A stretch of 64,000 bases of DNA from Anoxybacterium sp963668245 (GTDB lineage: Bacteria > Bacillota > Clostridia > Peptostreptococcales > Anaerovoracaceae). The stretch spans positions 2,604,001-2,668,000 of the forward strand of contig OY764195.2 of assembly GCA_963668245.2 (NCBI GenBank). The letters are read 5' to 3'. Below are positions 46,393 through 55,238 of the stretch, piece after piece; position 1 is the stretch's first letter; each line of letters starts with the position of its first letter. Made by a program: the position numbers and the translations under genes. The notes under the pieces were generated by a model. That model made no database searches. It was not told where the DNA came from and was given only the letters and a program-made list of their open reading frames with translations.

Positions 46393-46421
46393 TTGACAAA
46401 CACCTTTGGGATATATATAAT
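46393..46421 (+). promoter_or_regulatory. Sigma-A promoter of padR-MFS operon
   Basis: A perfect consensus: TTGACA (46393-46398), a 17-bp spacer, TATAAT (46416-46421). Confidence 0.88.
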
Positions 46422-46423
46422 AT

Positions 46424-46455
46424 TACTGTTTTTAACACCATACTGTTTTAGACAC
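46424..46455. repeat. Direct repeats at the padR start site
   Basis: TACTGTTTTTAACAC (46424-46438) and TACTGTTTTAGACAC (46441-46455) repeat with a 17-bp period, covering the expected transcription start. They are a candidate operator for the PadR protein. Confidence 0.55.
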
Positions 46456-46557
46456 ATATATGTCATGCGCCATTAAATTAAAATGCCATACACAGAATAA
46501 AACAATTCATATTAGATATACTTTTTTTATCAAATGAGTCCTTTGGAGGAGAAAATT

Positions 46558-46887
46558 ATGGAACAGAGACACGGGAGACATACCCCAGCTTTTTTATTAT
46601 TAGCGCTTGCAAAAGCCCCCGCATATGGAAGTATGCTGGCAAAACAACTAGAAGAAGAGCTCCCCTTTTGCTTTTCAGATAGCGCAATTGTTTATCGCAG
46701 CCTCAAAGAAATGGAAAAAAACGAACTTGTGAGTGCGACTTGGGAAACGCGCGATAGTGGAAATCCAATCAAATGGTATTCCATCACAGAAAAAGGTATA
46801 AATGCCTTAATTGAAATGGCCGATGATATCAAAAAAAGACATGATAATTTTCATTATTTTTTATCTCAATATGAATTGATAAAATAA
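46558..46887 (+). CDS. PadR-family transcriptional regulator
   Basis: 109 residues from the ATG at 46558, which follows GGAGGAG; an earlier in-frame ATG lacks a site. The winged-helix core has the PadR pattern AYGSMLAKQLEEEL...VYRSLKEMEKNELV and a GNPIKWYSITEKG wing. It probably represses itself and the MFS pump 25 bp downstream, a standard local drug-sensing pair. Confidence 0.88.
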   Translation: MEQRHGRHTPAFLLLALAKAPAYGSMLAKQLEEELPFCFSDSAIVYRSLKEMEKNELVSATWETRDSGNPIKWYSITEKGINALIEMADDIKKRHDNFHYFLSQYELIK

Positions 46888-46912
46888 ATTCATATAACCT
46901 ATGGAGGTATCT

Positions 46913-48106
46913 ATGACACATCATTCAGACAATCATATCCCATATCACAAAATTGGGATAATTTCAGTTGCCCATTTATTGAACGATTTATACAGTAACT
47001 ATCTGCCTCAGATGATACCATTTTTGGTCGTAGCATATCACGGCTTTTCAGCAACACAGGCAGCTATTCTGGTTTCTGCGTTTTCCATTACATCTTCTTT
47101 TACACAGCCTTTCTTTGGCTATTTTATGGATCGACAAGGAAAGCGTTGGCTTGCATATTTCGGAACATTTTGGATGTCAACTATGCTAAGTCTTACTGGA
47201 TTTGCTCCGAATTATTACGTCCTTGTATTGCTTGCTTCTCTAGCTGGATTAGGTACAGCGGTATTCCATCCACAAGCCTCTACCATGGTCAACATTCTAA
47301 GCAAAGAACGAAAAGCCGTTATGCTATCCGTATTTGTAGCTTTCGGCAACTTTGGATTTGCATTGGGTCCGCTTCTACTCGTCCCATTGTTTGAAGTATT
47401 TGGTCTAAAAGCAACGAGTGTCACCATCATTCCAGGAATCATAGTTGCAATTTTATTGTTTTTCTTCTCCCCAAAAGATCAAATTGCGTCCAAAACACCA
47501 CCTACACTAAACGCTGTATTCCATTCTTTGAGAGCCTCAGGGAAAGAGCTCGGTGCAATTGTGAGTGTCATTGCAGTTCGCTCACTTGCCTATACTGGAT
47601 TGCTTACCATGCTTCCTCTTTACTTTAAATATGAAAGCTACTCCAATATTCAAGCCAGTCATTTTGTCACAATCATGCTAGCTTCAGGGGCAATCGGCGG
47701 AATTCTTGGCGGTATCATTTCCGATCATTTTGGAAGAAAGCAATTGATTATCGCATCCTTATTTCTTGCCACGCCTTTGTTTTTTGGTTTCTTCTTTACG
47801 AGCGGTGTTGTCAGTATGGTCTTTCTTGGATTGGCTGGTGCTGCATTGCTCTCTAGTTTTTCAGTCACAGTTGTTGCCGCACAAGAAGCAATTCCGGACA
47901 ACAAAGCACTGGCAGCTGGACTAACTATGGGATTTGCAAATGGATTAGGTGGTCTTGCAGTTATATTTATCGGTCGTTTTGCTGATGCTTATGGCTTGCC
48001 AATGGCCGTAGGTCTCATTTTCTTACTTCCAATTCTTGCTGGCTTCATCGGGTTTTCTATGAAGCACAGAATACCTACAAGTCAGTCACGCACTATGAAT
48101 AGTTAA
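46913..48106 (+). CDS. MFS transporter, fosmidomycin-resistance (Fsr) type
   Basis: 397 residues with 12 predicted helices. The N-terminal HLLNDLYSNYLPQMIPFL and FHPQAS are characteristic of Fsr-like efflux pumps. The start at 46913 follows GGAGG. It is co-transcribed with padR, which suggests drug-inducible export. The actual substrate is unknown. Confidence 0.88.
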   Translation: MTHHSDNHIPYHKIGIISVAHLLNDLYSNYLPQMIPFLVVAYHGFSATQAAILVSAFSITSSFTQPFFGYFMDRQGKRWLAYFGTFWMSTMLSLTGFAPNYYVLVLLASLAGLGTAVFHPQASTMVNILSKERKAVMLSVFVAFGNFGFALGPLLLVPLFEVFGLKATSVTIIPGIIVAILLFFFSPKDQIASKTPPTLNAVFHSLRASGKELGAIVSVIAVRSLAYTGLLTMLPLYFKYESYSNIQASHFVTIMLASGAIGGILGGIISDHFGRKQLIIASLFLATPLFFGFFFTSGVVSMVFLGLAGAALLSSFSVTVVAAQEAIPDNKALAAGLTMGFANGLGGLAVIFIGRFADAYGLPMAVGLIFLLPILAGFIGFSMKHRIPTSQSRTMNS

Positions 48107-48135
48107 GAATTGTTTTCCCATTCTTCATTTTGTAG

Positions 48136-48186
48136 AAAACTACTGTAAGATGCCTTTTCAAGGATGCCGTTCAGTAGTTTTTTCTT
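48136..48186 (+). terminator. Terminator of padR-MFS operon
   Basis: AAAACTACTG (48136-48145) pairs with CAGTAGTTTT (48172-48181), followed by further T residues. Confidence 0.85.
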
Positions 48187-48311
48187 TTCATTGTGATTGC
48201 AACATGTTAAAATCAAATTTAGTAAAAATCGAAAAATAGTTTTTATCGAAAAAAAATGATTTTATTCAAGTGTAGATAGTGTATATGTTATGGTTTGTTG
48301 AAGGAGATTTT

Positions 48312-49649
48312 ATGCGTATTACAAAAAGTGTTATCAAGGATCTTTCCATCTTTATGATTGGATTTGGTATTATCATTGGAATAGTATTTCCTTTTTTTGT
48401 GATGATTTTTGGAATTGAACGTTCTGTCGCTCTGTCTCCATTTTTTGTTGGTTCCTGTATCGCTGCAGGTGCTTGTGTTGGGTTTGTCAATATCGCCCTG
48501 TCCCGCAGTATTGTAATCAAGCGTCTGAAAAACACAACAGACAAAATGATTATGATTACAAAAAACGTAAAAGAAGTGGCACAAGGAAAAGCCCATGAAA
48601 AATGTGAATTTGAGCATTGTCAACTACGAGTAGACTCAGAAGACGAAATTGGACGAAACGCAAAAGCATACAATGCATTGGTTGAGACTTTAGCCATCAG
48701 TATGAGTGGCGAAGAGTTAATCAGCCATTTGGATCATGAATCGATTGTCACGAAATCTTTAGATCAAATGATTGAAGCAACAGGCTCTTCTGCCGGTTGT
48801 ATTTTTATTGAAAAAGAAGGAGATTTGGCAGTTGCGCAATCATTTGGGATTCGAGATGTAGAACTTTTATGCCGAAACGAAACAATTTTGTCTGTGGCAT
48901 CCAAGCACAATTCTGCCCATATAAAATTTCCACCCGATATTATTATTGATAGTATCTTAGTCAACTCTAGGCCAAAAGAAATATTGGTAGAGCCCTTGGA
49001 GTTTAATGGGGTTCGTATTGGTGTCGTACTTGTTGCCAGCACCACAGAATACGACCAGTCAAAGATTGAAAAGATTCGTATCCAACTTAAAAATCTGTCG
49101 TTGGCACTCCACAATGCAATTATCCACGAACAAATCCAAGAGCTTGCCGCAATCGATCCCCTCACTGGGATCTTTAACCGTCGATTTGGCCTTGGCAGAT
49201 TGAAAGAAGAATACTCCCGAAGTATCAGAGCAAACTCCCCTCTTGGAATAGCAATGCTTGATTTGGATCATTTTAAAAAGGTCAATGATAATTATGGGCA
49301 TCTTGCAGGAGACAAAGTTTTAGTAAATTGTTCGAAACTAATGAAAAACCTGCTTCGAGACGGGGATGTTCTCATGAGATATGGCGGTGAAGAATTTTTA
49401 ATGTTGCTACCTGGCGCGTCTATGAAAGATACCATGGAGTTAGCTGACAAGATTCGTCGCGTGATAGAAGATAATCATGTCCCTTATGGTGATTTCGAAA
49501 TCAAAATTACTTGCAGCATGGGAATTGGATCCATACCAGAGTGCAGTGTCTTGTCAGAAGATGATTTATTATATAAAGTAGACAAAGCCCTTTATTTATC
49601 AAAGGAAAACGGTAGGAATCAGATTACAAAGGTCAAGTTTATTGGGTAA
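48312..49649 (+). CDS. Membrane GAF-GGDEF diguanylate cyclase
   Basis: 445 residues from the ATG at 48312 (SD AAGGAG). Two membrane helices (about 9-35 and 40-62), a HAMP-like linker with a CEFEHC pair, a GAF domain (about 130-275) and a GGDEF domain with active-site RYGGEEFLML and an RDGD inhibitory site. It should be an active, feedback-inhibited c-di-GMP synthase. It forms a single-gene unit. Confidence 0.9.
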   Translation: MRITKSVIKDLSIFMIGFGIIIGIVFPFFVMIFGIERSVALSPFFVGSCIAAGACVGFVNIALSRSIVIKRLKNTTDKMIMITKNVKEVAQGKAHEKCEFEHCQLRVDSEDEIGRNAKAYNALVETLAISMSGEELISHLDHESIVTKSLDQMIEATGSSAGCIFIEKEGDLAVAQSFGIRDVELLCRNETILSVASKHNSAHIKFPPDIIIDSILVNSRPKEILVEPLEFNGVRIGVVLVASTTEYDQSKIEKIRIQLKNLSLALHNAIIHEQIQELAAIDPLTGIFNRRFGLGRLKEEYSRSIRANSPLGIAMLDLDHFKKVNDNYGHLAGDKVLVNCSKLMKNLLRDGDVLMRYGGEEFLMLLPGASMKDTMELADKIRRVIEDNHVPYGDFEIKITCSMGIGSIPECSVLSEDDLLYKVDKALYLSKENGRNQITKVKFIG

Positions 49650-49825
49650 TGCGTGATTGCTTTCACCAATTGTTTTGTATGAGCATGGTGATGCGCGATT
49701 TCAGCCTTTCAATTGAGCCACATCAGTAATTTTGGAAAGTAGATTATTTTATCTATCTTTTTTCAAGCTGTTATGATAAAATTCATAGTCTATGATATTT
49801 TTTTATTTAATTTTGGGGGTTTCTT

Positions 49826-51043
49826 ATGAAAAACTTTTTTGATGCATGGAACCGAATTAGCTTGGTAAAGAGAATTATCCTGGGTTTGATCATCGGAATT
49901 GTACTTGCGGTTACAATTCCACAAACAGCTCAGCCAATTACCATACTCGGTTCATTATTTGTTAGCGCACTAAAATCGGTTGCGCCAATACTCGTATTTT
50001 TCCTTGTAATGACAGCTTTGGCCCAGCATAAGCCTGGACACAAGACGAATATCCGTTCTATCGTCGTACTCTATCTGATCGGCACTTTCATCGCAGCACT
50101 TACAGCTGTTATCATCAGTTTTGTTATGCCTGTTGAGCTAACACTTTCCGCTGGTGCAGACAGTTTGAGCCCACCTCGAGGAGTTTCTGAAGTATTAGGG
50201 AAACTTCTTAGCAATCTTGTTGACAATCCAATTCATGCCCTTTTGGAAGCAAATTATATTGGAATTTTAGCGTGGGCTACACTTCTTGGAATTGCTTTAA
50301 AGCATGCGGGTTCAGAAACAAAAAAAATGATTTCCAATATAGCAGAAGCACTCTCTACCATTGTGAAATGGATTATTAGTTTTGCTCCATTAGGCATTAT
50401 GGGTTTGGTATTTGATGCAATCAACTCCAATGGCCTCGAGGCTATGGTCAGCTACGTAAAACTTCTGATTCTACTGGTTGGCACCATGCTGTTTATTGCA
50501 CTGGTGGTCAATCCAATCATCAGTTTTGTCATGATCAAACGAAACCCATACCCGCTCGTATTGAAGTGTTTAAAAGATAGTGGAATCACAGCATTTTTCA
50601 CAAGAAGTTCAGCTGCTAATATACCTGTCAATATGACGCTTTGTCAGGAGCTCGGTCTGGATAAAGATAACTATTCTGTTTCTATCCCACTTGGGGCTAC
50701 CATCAATATGTCTGGCGCAGCAATCACGATTTCTACTTTAACGTTAGCGGCGGTTCATACATTAAACATTCCAGTTGACTTACCAACTGCTCTGATTTTA
50801 AGTATTCTTGCTTCCGTCAGTGCTTGTGGTGCCTCTGGCGTGGCTGGAGGTTCACTTTTATTGATTCCTCTCGCTTGTTCCCTGTTTGGTATCTCGAATG
50901 ATATTGCAATGCAAGTTGTTGCTGTTGGCTTTGTCATCGGTGTCATTCAGGATTCCTGCGAAACAGCACTGAATTCTTCTACAGACGTTTTATTTACTGC
51001 TGTATCAGAAATGCGGCACTGGAAAACAAAAGGCAAGTATTAA
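49826..51043 (+). CDS. sstT: Serine/threonine:Na+ symporter
   Basis: 405 residues of the DAACS (SLC1-like) fold. The N-terminal NRISLVKRIILGLIIGIVLA, the TRSSAANIPVNM helical hairpin and SIPLGATINMSGAAI are typical of SstT. It imports Ser and Thr with sodium. A GGGGGT site precedes the ATG. It has its own terminator. Confidence 0.93.
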   Translation: MKNFFDAWNRISLVKRIILGLIIGIVLAVTIPQTAQPITILGSLFVSALKSVAPILVFFLVMTALAQHKPGHKTNIRSIVVLYLIGTFIAALTAVIISFVMPVELTLSAGADSLSPPRGVSEVLGKLLSNLVDNPIHALLEANYIGILAWATLLGIALKHAGSETKKMISNIAEALSTIVKWIISFAPLGIMGLVFDAINSNGLEAMVSYVKLLILLVGTMLFIALVVNPIISFVMIKRNPYPLVLKCLKDSGITAFFTRSSAANIPVNMTLCQELGLDKDNYSVSIPLGATINMSGAAITISTLTLAAVHTLNIPVDLPTALILSILASVSACGASGVAGGSLLLIPLACSLFGISNDIAMQVVAVGFVIGVIQDSCETALNSSTDVLFTAVSEMRHWKTKGKY

Positions 51044-51077
51044 GGTCTCAATTGAATATAACAGAATCATAAGAAAA

Positions 51078-51122
51078 AAGCGGTTGCCATCAGTTTCAAA
51101 TTCAACTGATTACAACCGCTTT
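51078..51122. terminator. Bidirectional terminator between sstT and CDF gene
   Basis: AAAGCGGTTG pairs with CAACCGCTTT, with a second inner stem ATCAGTT/AACTGAT. It is A-rich before and T-rich after, serving both converging genes. Confidence 0.88.
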
Positions 51123-51135
51123 ATCATTCTTAATG

Positions 51136-52035
51136 CTATTCAAACTCAGGTATTAACTCTACGTAAAGATCAGGAAACTCTTCCTTCAATGCAGATTCTA
51201 ACTCTAACCTTACTTTTTTAATCAGCGATACCGAAACCATATCGTCTTCACTGTTAAAATAGATACCAATCCACAGTTTTCTACCAGTCTTAACAATATC
51301 ATATACAGTTTGTTTCATTGGATATGAAGATAGCGTTTTTTCTGTAATCTCTTTAACCACATCAATTGTTTCTTCATCTGGAGCCCAAAGAAACAGGTCT
51401 CTCAATCCTGATAAAGCAACCTTAATCGGCATAGGTAAAATCAAAGCAGATAGAATAATCGCTACAACTTGGTCCAGATATGGCGAAAAGGATTCCATCC
51501 ATTCTGTATGAATCACAGATGGCAATATGAACGCAATGGTCAACCCAACGCTGGCAACACAATCAATAATCCATGCTTGAATCTCAACTTTAACAATATT
51601 AGAATCCACCTTTCGATTCAATCGAATCATAAAAAACAGTATAATTCCACAACAAATCGCTGCGACGAATTCAAAAACAGCTACATCAGAAAATTCAATT
51701 TGATTTCCGCCTTTTAGGATGATTTGTATATTATTTAATACCAGTCCCACGGTAACCGCAGTCAGCATGGCACCTTTGATGGTTATAAACATGGCTTCCA
51801 TCTGAGCAAATCCAAAAGGGTGTTTCTCTGATGTGGGTTTGTACAAAAGCGGTATCAGTTTGATCGAAATCATGATTGTAACAAAATCAGCAGCACCATA
51901 TACTGCATCCATCAGGATGGATTGAGAGGATGTTCGCAGTGCCATAAAACCTTCAACAGCTATAAAGAAAACAACTCCCAGCATGGACACGTTTAATGCC
52001 CTTTTTTCTAATACAATTCTTTTCTCTTGGTTCAT
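51136..52035 (-). CDS. Cation diffusion facilitator family transporter
   Basis: 299 residues from the ATG at 52035 (SD AGGTG). Six hydrophobic helices carry the family metal site as DAVYGAAD in helix 2 and HPFGFAQME after it. A cytoplasmic C-terminal domain follows. The usual HxxxD site in helix 5 is altered (DCVAS), so metal choice is unclear. Such proteins export Zn, Mn or Fe. It may balance the Nramp importer at 5640. Confidence 0.85.
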   Translation of the reverse strand: MNQEKRIVLEKRALNVSMLGVVFFIAVEGFMALRTSSQSILMDAVYGAADFVTIMISIKLIPLLYKPTSEKHPFGFAQMEAMFITIKGAMLTAVTVGLVLNNIQIILKGGNQIEFSDVAVFEFVAAICCGIILFFMIRLNRKVDSNIVKVEIQAWIIDCVASVGLTIAFILPSVIHTEWMESFSPYLDQVVAIILSALILPMPIKVALSGLRDLFLWAPDEETIDVVKEITEKTLSSYPMKQTVYDIVKTGRKLWIGIYFNSEDDMVSVSLIKKVRLELESALKEEFPDLYVELIPEFE

Positions 52036-52199
52036 GATTTCACCTAATTTCTTTTTCAATATGAATTTTATTAACAATCAATATGTTACATGCAATCAAA
52101 TACTTTCTACCATATATAACCAGTATACCTGAAATTAAACTATTTCACAAGAAAGAGAGAAGTCAAATGCTTCTCTCCAGAAAATTTATATTCGGATGA

Positions 52200-53543
52200 T
52201 TATGCTGATACAATGTCATTTTTGGTATGGTGTTCCTTTGCTTCTTCAAAGATGTGATGTAATATTTTTTTATCTTCTACTGCCTTATATTCTGAATCCA
52301 TTTCAACAATCCCGTATTTATACCCTGCTTCTTCCATAATCTCCAGATAAGGAATCGGGTCAAAGTATTCCGGACTATAAACACCTGTATCCTGCCAGAT
52401 TTCTTTTCCAATTAGCTCAATGCCGATAGCTGCACCAAATCCCGTCTGGGCTACAACCGCCTGCATGCCCCACTTTTGAACGGATTCTTGGTTATCAAAA
52501 GGCTGATACATAAACAGTTCTCTTGTCATTCCGTCTTTGATTCCCACACAATGGACACCAACCACCATTTTGCCTATCATCTCATTTCCAATATTCTTTG
52601 GTTGGGGTGCCGCAGCTGCAACCACATCTCTTGGTCGAACCATCTTCCCATCTACTTCTATTTCTTGAAGGCTTCGAAGCCCAATGGCATCGATGACCTT
52701 TAATGCATTGATTAAATTATGATCCAGTGCAATTTTAAAGGAACATTTTTTCAAGCCAAACTCTTGCAGATATCTTGGTATGGTTACGGTTTCTTCATGT
52801 TCAATCTTAATTAAGGTATTTAGACCAACGCCTGCAGGCATTTCAAAGTTTTCTTGTCCTGCAAATGGTTTGTCAACAAAAAATCCTTTTTCTTTATTCC
52901 ACTCAACATTCGGATTTAGCACTTCATCTAAAACCGTCCACACATTAAACCCAAATATAACATCGTCTTCGCCAGCTGTCGGTATTGTTAGATTGCCTCC
53001 ATCTTTGACATGTACCTCATGAATTTCGTCAAAAAGATATTCTGCCGCAAATTTAGCGAAAACATTTACGACGCCAGGATCTATCCCTAAGCAAATCAGT
53101 CCCATCAGTCCTTTTGCTTTCCATTTCTCATGGTTTTTAAAATTATAGTCTGTCATGACTTCTTGAAAGCTGTTTTCTAATCCATATCCGTATTTTGGAT
53201 TGAGATAAGGTACCGACCATGTTCCCATGTTTGCATAGTGGGCACCTGCCTCATAAGCTGCATCAAATATGATATTTGTTACAAAAGGTGCCGCCGCATC
53301 CATGACAAAATCACATTCATATCGTTTGATAAGCTCTACAATATCACTTTTATATTTTGCATTAATTTTTTCTGCTATAAAGCGTCCATCATCTCCAAGG
53401 TGATCTACCACCTCACATGCGCGATTGATATCGTAATCAGCGACCACAACTTTTTTTAGCCATTCCCTCTTTGGATCTCGCTTCTGCAGTATTTTCAGAA
53501 TGGATTCTCCCACTCCACCTGCACCGATTAACAGCATTTTCAT
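52200..53543 (-). CDS. Saccharopine dehydrogenase-like oxidoreductase
   Basis: 447 residues from the ATG at 53543 (SD AGGAGG). An N-terminal Rossmann motif MKMLLIGAGGVGESIL and MDAAAPF precede a catalytic domain (GLICLGIDPGVVNVFA). The family makes or breaks secondary-amine links between amino acids (saccharopine, carboxynorspermidine and related compounds). The tandem glycine riboswitch directly upstream suggests the substrate or pathway involves glycine or a glycine-derived imine. The exact reaction cannot be read from sequence. Confidence 0.83.
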   Translation of the reverse strand: MKMLLIGAGGVGESILKILQKRDPKREWLKKVVVADYDINRACEVVDHLGDDGRFIAEKINAKYKSDIVELIKRYECDFVMDAAAPFVTNIIFDAAYEAGAHYANMGTWSVPYLNPKYGYGLENSFQEVMTDYNFKNHEKWKAKGLMGLICLGIDPGVVNVFAKFAAEYLFDEIHEVHVKDGGNLTIPTAGEDDVIFGFNVWTVLDEVLNPNVEWNKEKGFFVDKPFAGQENFEMPAGVGLNTLIKIEHEETVTIPRYLQEFGLKKCSFKIALDHNLINALKVIDAIGLRSLQEIEVDGKMVRPRDVVAAAAPQPKNIGNEMIGKMVVGVHCVGIKDGMTRELFMYQPFDNQESVQKWGMQAVVAQTGFGAAIGIELIGKEIWQDTGVYSPEYFDPIPYLEIMEEAGYKYGIVEMDSEYKAVEDKKILHHIFEEAKEHHTKNDIVSA

Positions 53544-53696
53544 AAAAATTCCTCCTTCATAAATCACCACAAAAAATTTATTAGAAAGGGCAATACCCTC
53601 TTCTATCAATGTTTGCGCATGTCGCATCAAAGGCGATATGCATAATAATTCTTTCCTTGACAGTTCCTACACATTATAATGCGATATTTCTTACAA

Positions 53697-53752
53697 TAAA
53701 AAAGCAAAAAGATGAAAGCGACTCCATGACAAAATAAATGTCAAGTATCGCT
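53697..53752 (-). terminator. Expression-platform terminator of the glycine riboswitch
   Basis: AGCGA pairs with TCGCT (53717-53752), with an inner TGACA/TGTCA stem, then a long T-rich run (CTTTTTGCTTTTTT). The 5' arm touches the last strand of the second aptamer, so ligand binding can compete with the terminator. That is consistent with an ON switch. Confidence 0.7.
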
Positions 53753-53915
53753 CTGTCCTTTTGCCTGTTGGTTCTCTCCTCGTTGGCTCCGCAATGCGGT
53801 ATCTCCAGAGTTCTATCAAGTAACGTCCCCGTGCCTGTCAGTTTCGTTGCGGGTAGACGACCCAGCAATTTGCTTCTTCGGCTTGTATCGAAACAATCTC
53901 CGCTACTCTCATCTA
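53749..53915 (-). promoter_or_regulatory. Tandem glycine riboswitch
   Basis: Two adjacent aptamers on the minus strand. The first has GATGAGAG, GCCGAAGAAGCAA and GAAACTGACAGGCACGGGGAC. The second has CTCTGGAGATACCG, GGAGCCAACGAGG and ACAGGCAAAAGGACAGAG. These are the signature blocks of the glycine (gcvT-type) riboswitch. It controls the saccharopine-dehydrogenase-like gene about 150 bp downstream. Its promoter must lie between 53915 and 54007; the best -10 is a TATGAT near 53940. Confidence 0.9.
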
Positions 53916-54006
53916 GAATATTCAATTGTTTTTATTATCATACCCTTTTTCTTATCATTAATCTATAGTTATATTGCTTTTTTGAAGATTTTCTTGCTTT
54001 ATTCGA

Positions 54007-54525
54007 CTAAACGCGATAAATGTAGTTTTCTTTTCGTGGTTTTGCTTCTGACGTTCCAGCAGCATAACCTAAAATGCAATGTCCAATACCTACATAATCA
54101 CCAGTGATTCCCCATTGAGCTAAAAGTGCTTTCCCCTCTTGGCTTTCAAAAACTTCTTTTGCTCTGTGGATCCAGCAAGAACCTACACCAAGAGCATTTG
54201 CTGCATGCATCATATTTCCAAGAACCAAACTTCCATCTTCAAGGTATGTTGTGCGTCCTTTGTCTGCCAGCACCACTACCACAGTAGGTGCTCCATAAAA
54301 CGGATCAATTTCTGCGTTCCCCATTACAGCGGCATTCAAATTTGAAAGTTTTTTGATTGTTCCAATGTCTTGGACAACAACTATGATTGGACTCTGTGCT
54401 CCCATTCCAGTAGGTGCATATGTGCCTGCCTCCAATATGAGATTCAGTTCGTCATCTGTAATTTGTTTCGGCTGAAACTCTCTGCAACTTCTGCGGTTCA
54501 TGATATCTTGTATTGTACTTTTCAT
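54007..54525 (-). CDS. Nitroreductase-family flavoprotein
   Basis: 172 residues from the ATG at 54525 (SD AAGGAG). The N-terminal NRRSCREFQPKQI is the FMN-binding arm of this family, with APTGMGAQ and the C-terminal IGHCILGYAAG. It transfers electrons from NAD(P)H to nitro, quinone or similar acceptors. It lies 52 bp after the rubredoxin-DUF2231 gene. Confidence 0.9.
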   Translation of the reverse strand: MKSTIQDIMNRRSCREFQPKQITDDELNLILEAGTYAPTGMGAQSPIIVVVQDIGTIKKLSNLNAAVMGNAEIDPFYGAPTVVVVLADKGRTTYLEDGSLVLGNMMHAANALGVGSCWIHRAKEVFESQEGKALLAQWGITGDYVGIGHCILGYAAGTSEAKPRKENYIYRV

Positions 54526-54577
54526 ATGACTCCTTCTTTCTTTACCCGTTTCTTCACCACACAATTATGTGGTATTT

Positions 54578-55138
54578 CTATTTTCCGCCCATTGCTGCAT
54601 TCATTAATCTTGACCCCATCTTACCTAAGACGATTGCTAGAATCATCGATGCAAACGTCAAAACAATCAGGACCAAAATCACACCTGTTGTCAATGGCAT
54701 CGTCAACACTATGATTGCAGCTATGACTGAGAGGACGGTATATAAAATTCCTAATTTCATTTTTATTTTGAGTACTGGTGTTTTTACACTTTTAAATCTT
54801 AATTTCCCATCGTAAAGACCAACAGCTATACTAGCGATTACACCGAGCGGTAAAAATACGGTGTTAATTTGAATTCCAGCAACGATAGTTGGATACAAAT
54901 CGCCTCTTACAAATAATGCAAGGATATCAAAAAATAGTGCCAAGACAACAAATGCCTGTGGAAAATGAACCATGATTGGGTGCATGTGCAAAGACAACAT
55001 CTTTTCTCTCTCTTCAGAAACTCTTGATTTGTATGGTTCGAACGCTTTTGCAGGAACACCACATGCTGGACAAACATCCTTTAGTTCGTCCTCAGTCATA
55101 ATGTAGCCACATGCTTTACAAATTACATAATTCTTCAT
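54578..55138 (-). CDS. Rubredoxin-type ribbon fused to DUF2231 membrane domain
   Basis: 186 residues from the ATG at 55138 (SD GGAGG). An N-terminal iron or zinc ribbon (CKACG...CPACG) is followed by HPIMVHFP, the histidine motif of DUF2231, and four membrane helices. DUF2231 proteins are suspected membrane electron-transfer or heme-related proteins. The ribbon fusion and the neighbouring menA/cyd genes suggest a redox role at the membrane. Function not established. Confidence 0.82.
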   Translation of the reverse strand: MKNYVICKACGYIMTEDELKDVCPACGVPAKAFEPYKSRVSEEREKMLSLHMHPIMVHFPQAFVVLALFFDILALFVRGDLYPTIVAGIQINTVFLPLGVIASIAVGLYDGKLRFKSVKTPVLKIKMKLGILYTVLSVIAAIIVLTMPLTTGVILVLIVLTFASMILAIVLGKMGSRLMNAAMGGK

Positions 55139-55154
55139 AACCAAACCTCCATCT

Positions 55155-55178
55155 GATTGAACCTTTCTCAGTTCAATC
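55155..55178. promoter_or_regulatory. Inverted repeat in the leader of the rubredoxin-DUF2231 gene
   Basis: GATTGAAC (55155-55162) and GTTCAATC (55171-55178) are separated by 8 bp, immediately upstream of the GGAGG site. No T tract follows on either strand, so it may be an operator or a hairpin controlling translation. Confidence 0.45.
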
Positions 55179-55238
55179 TGTCTAAATACATCGTCATTGA
55201 TTCCTTCTTATAGCAAAAGTACTCCCCAAATATCTGTT

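Noticed and set aside
49650..49825. CACCA/TGGTG pairing downstream of the GAF-GGDEF gene as a riboswitch or terminator
   Set aside because: The loop is long, there is no T tract and no recognised aptamer motif.
53749..53915. Lysine riboswitch suggested by GCCGAAGAAGCAA and the saccharopine-type gene downstream
   Set aside because: The paired CTCTGGAGA and CAGGCAAAAGGACAGAG blocks and the two-aptamer layout fit the glycine riboswitch, and lysine-specific blocks are missing.
53674..54107. Small overlapping ORFs on both strands across the glycine riboswitch
   Set aside because: They have no ribosome binding sites and are explained by the conserved riboswitch sequence.
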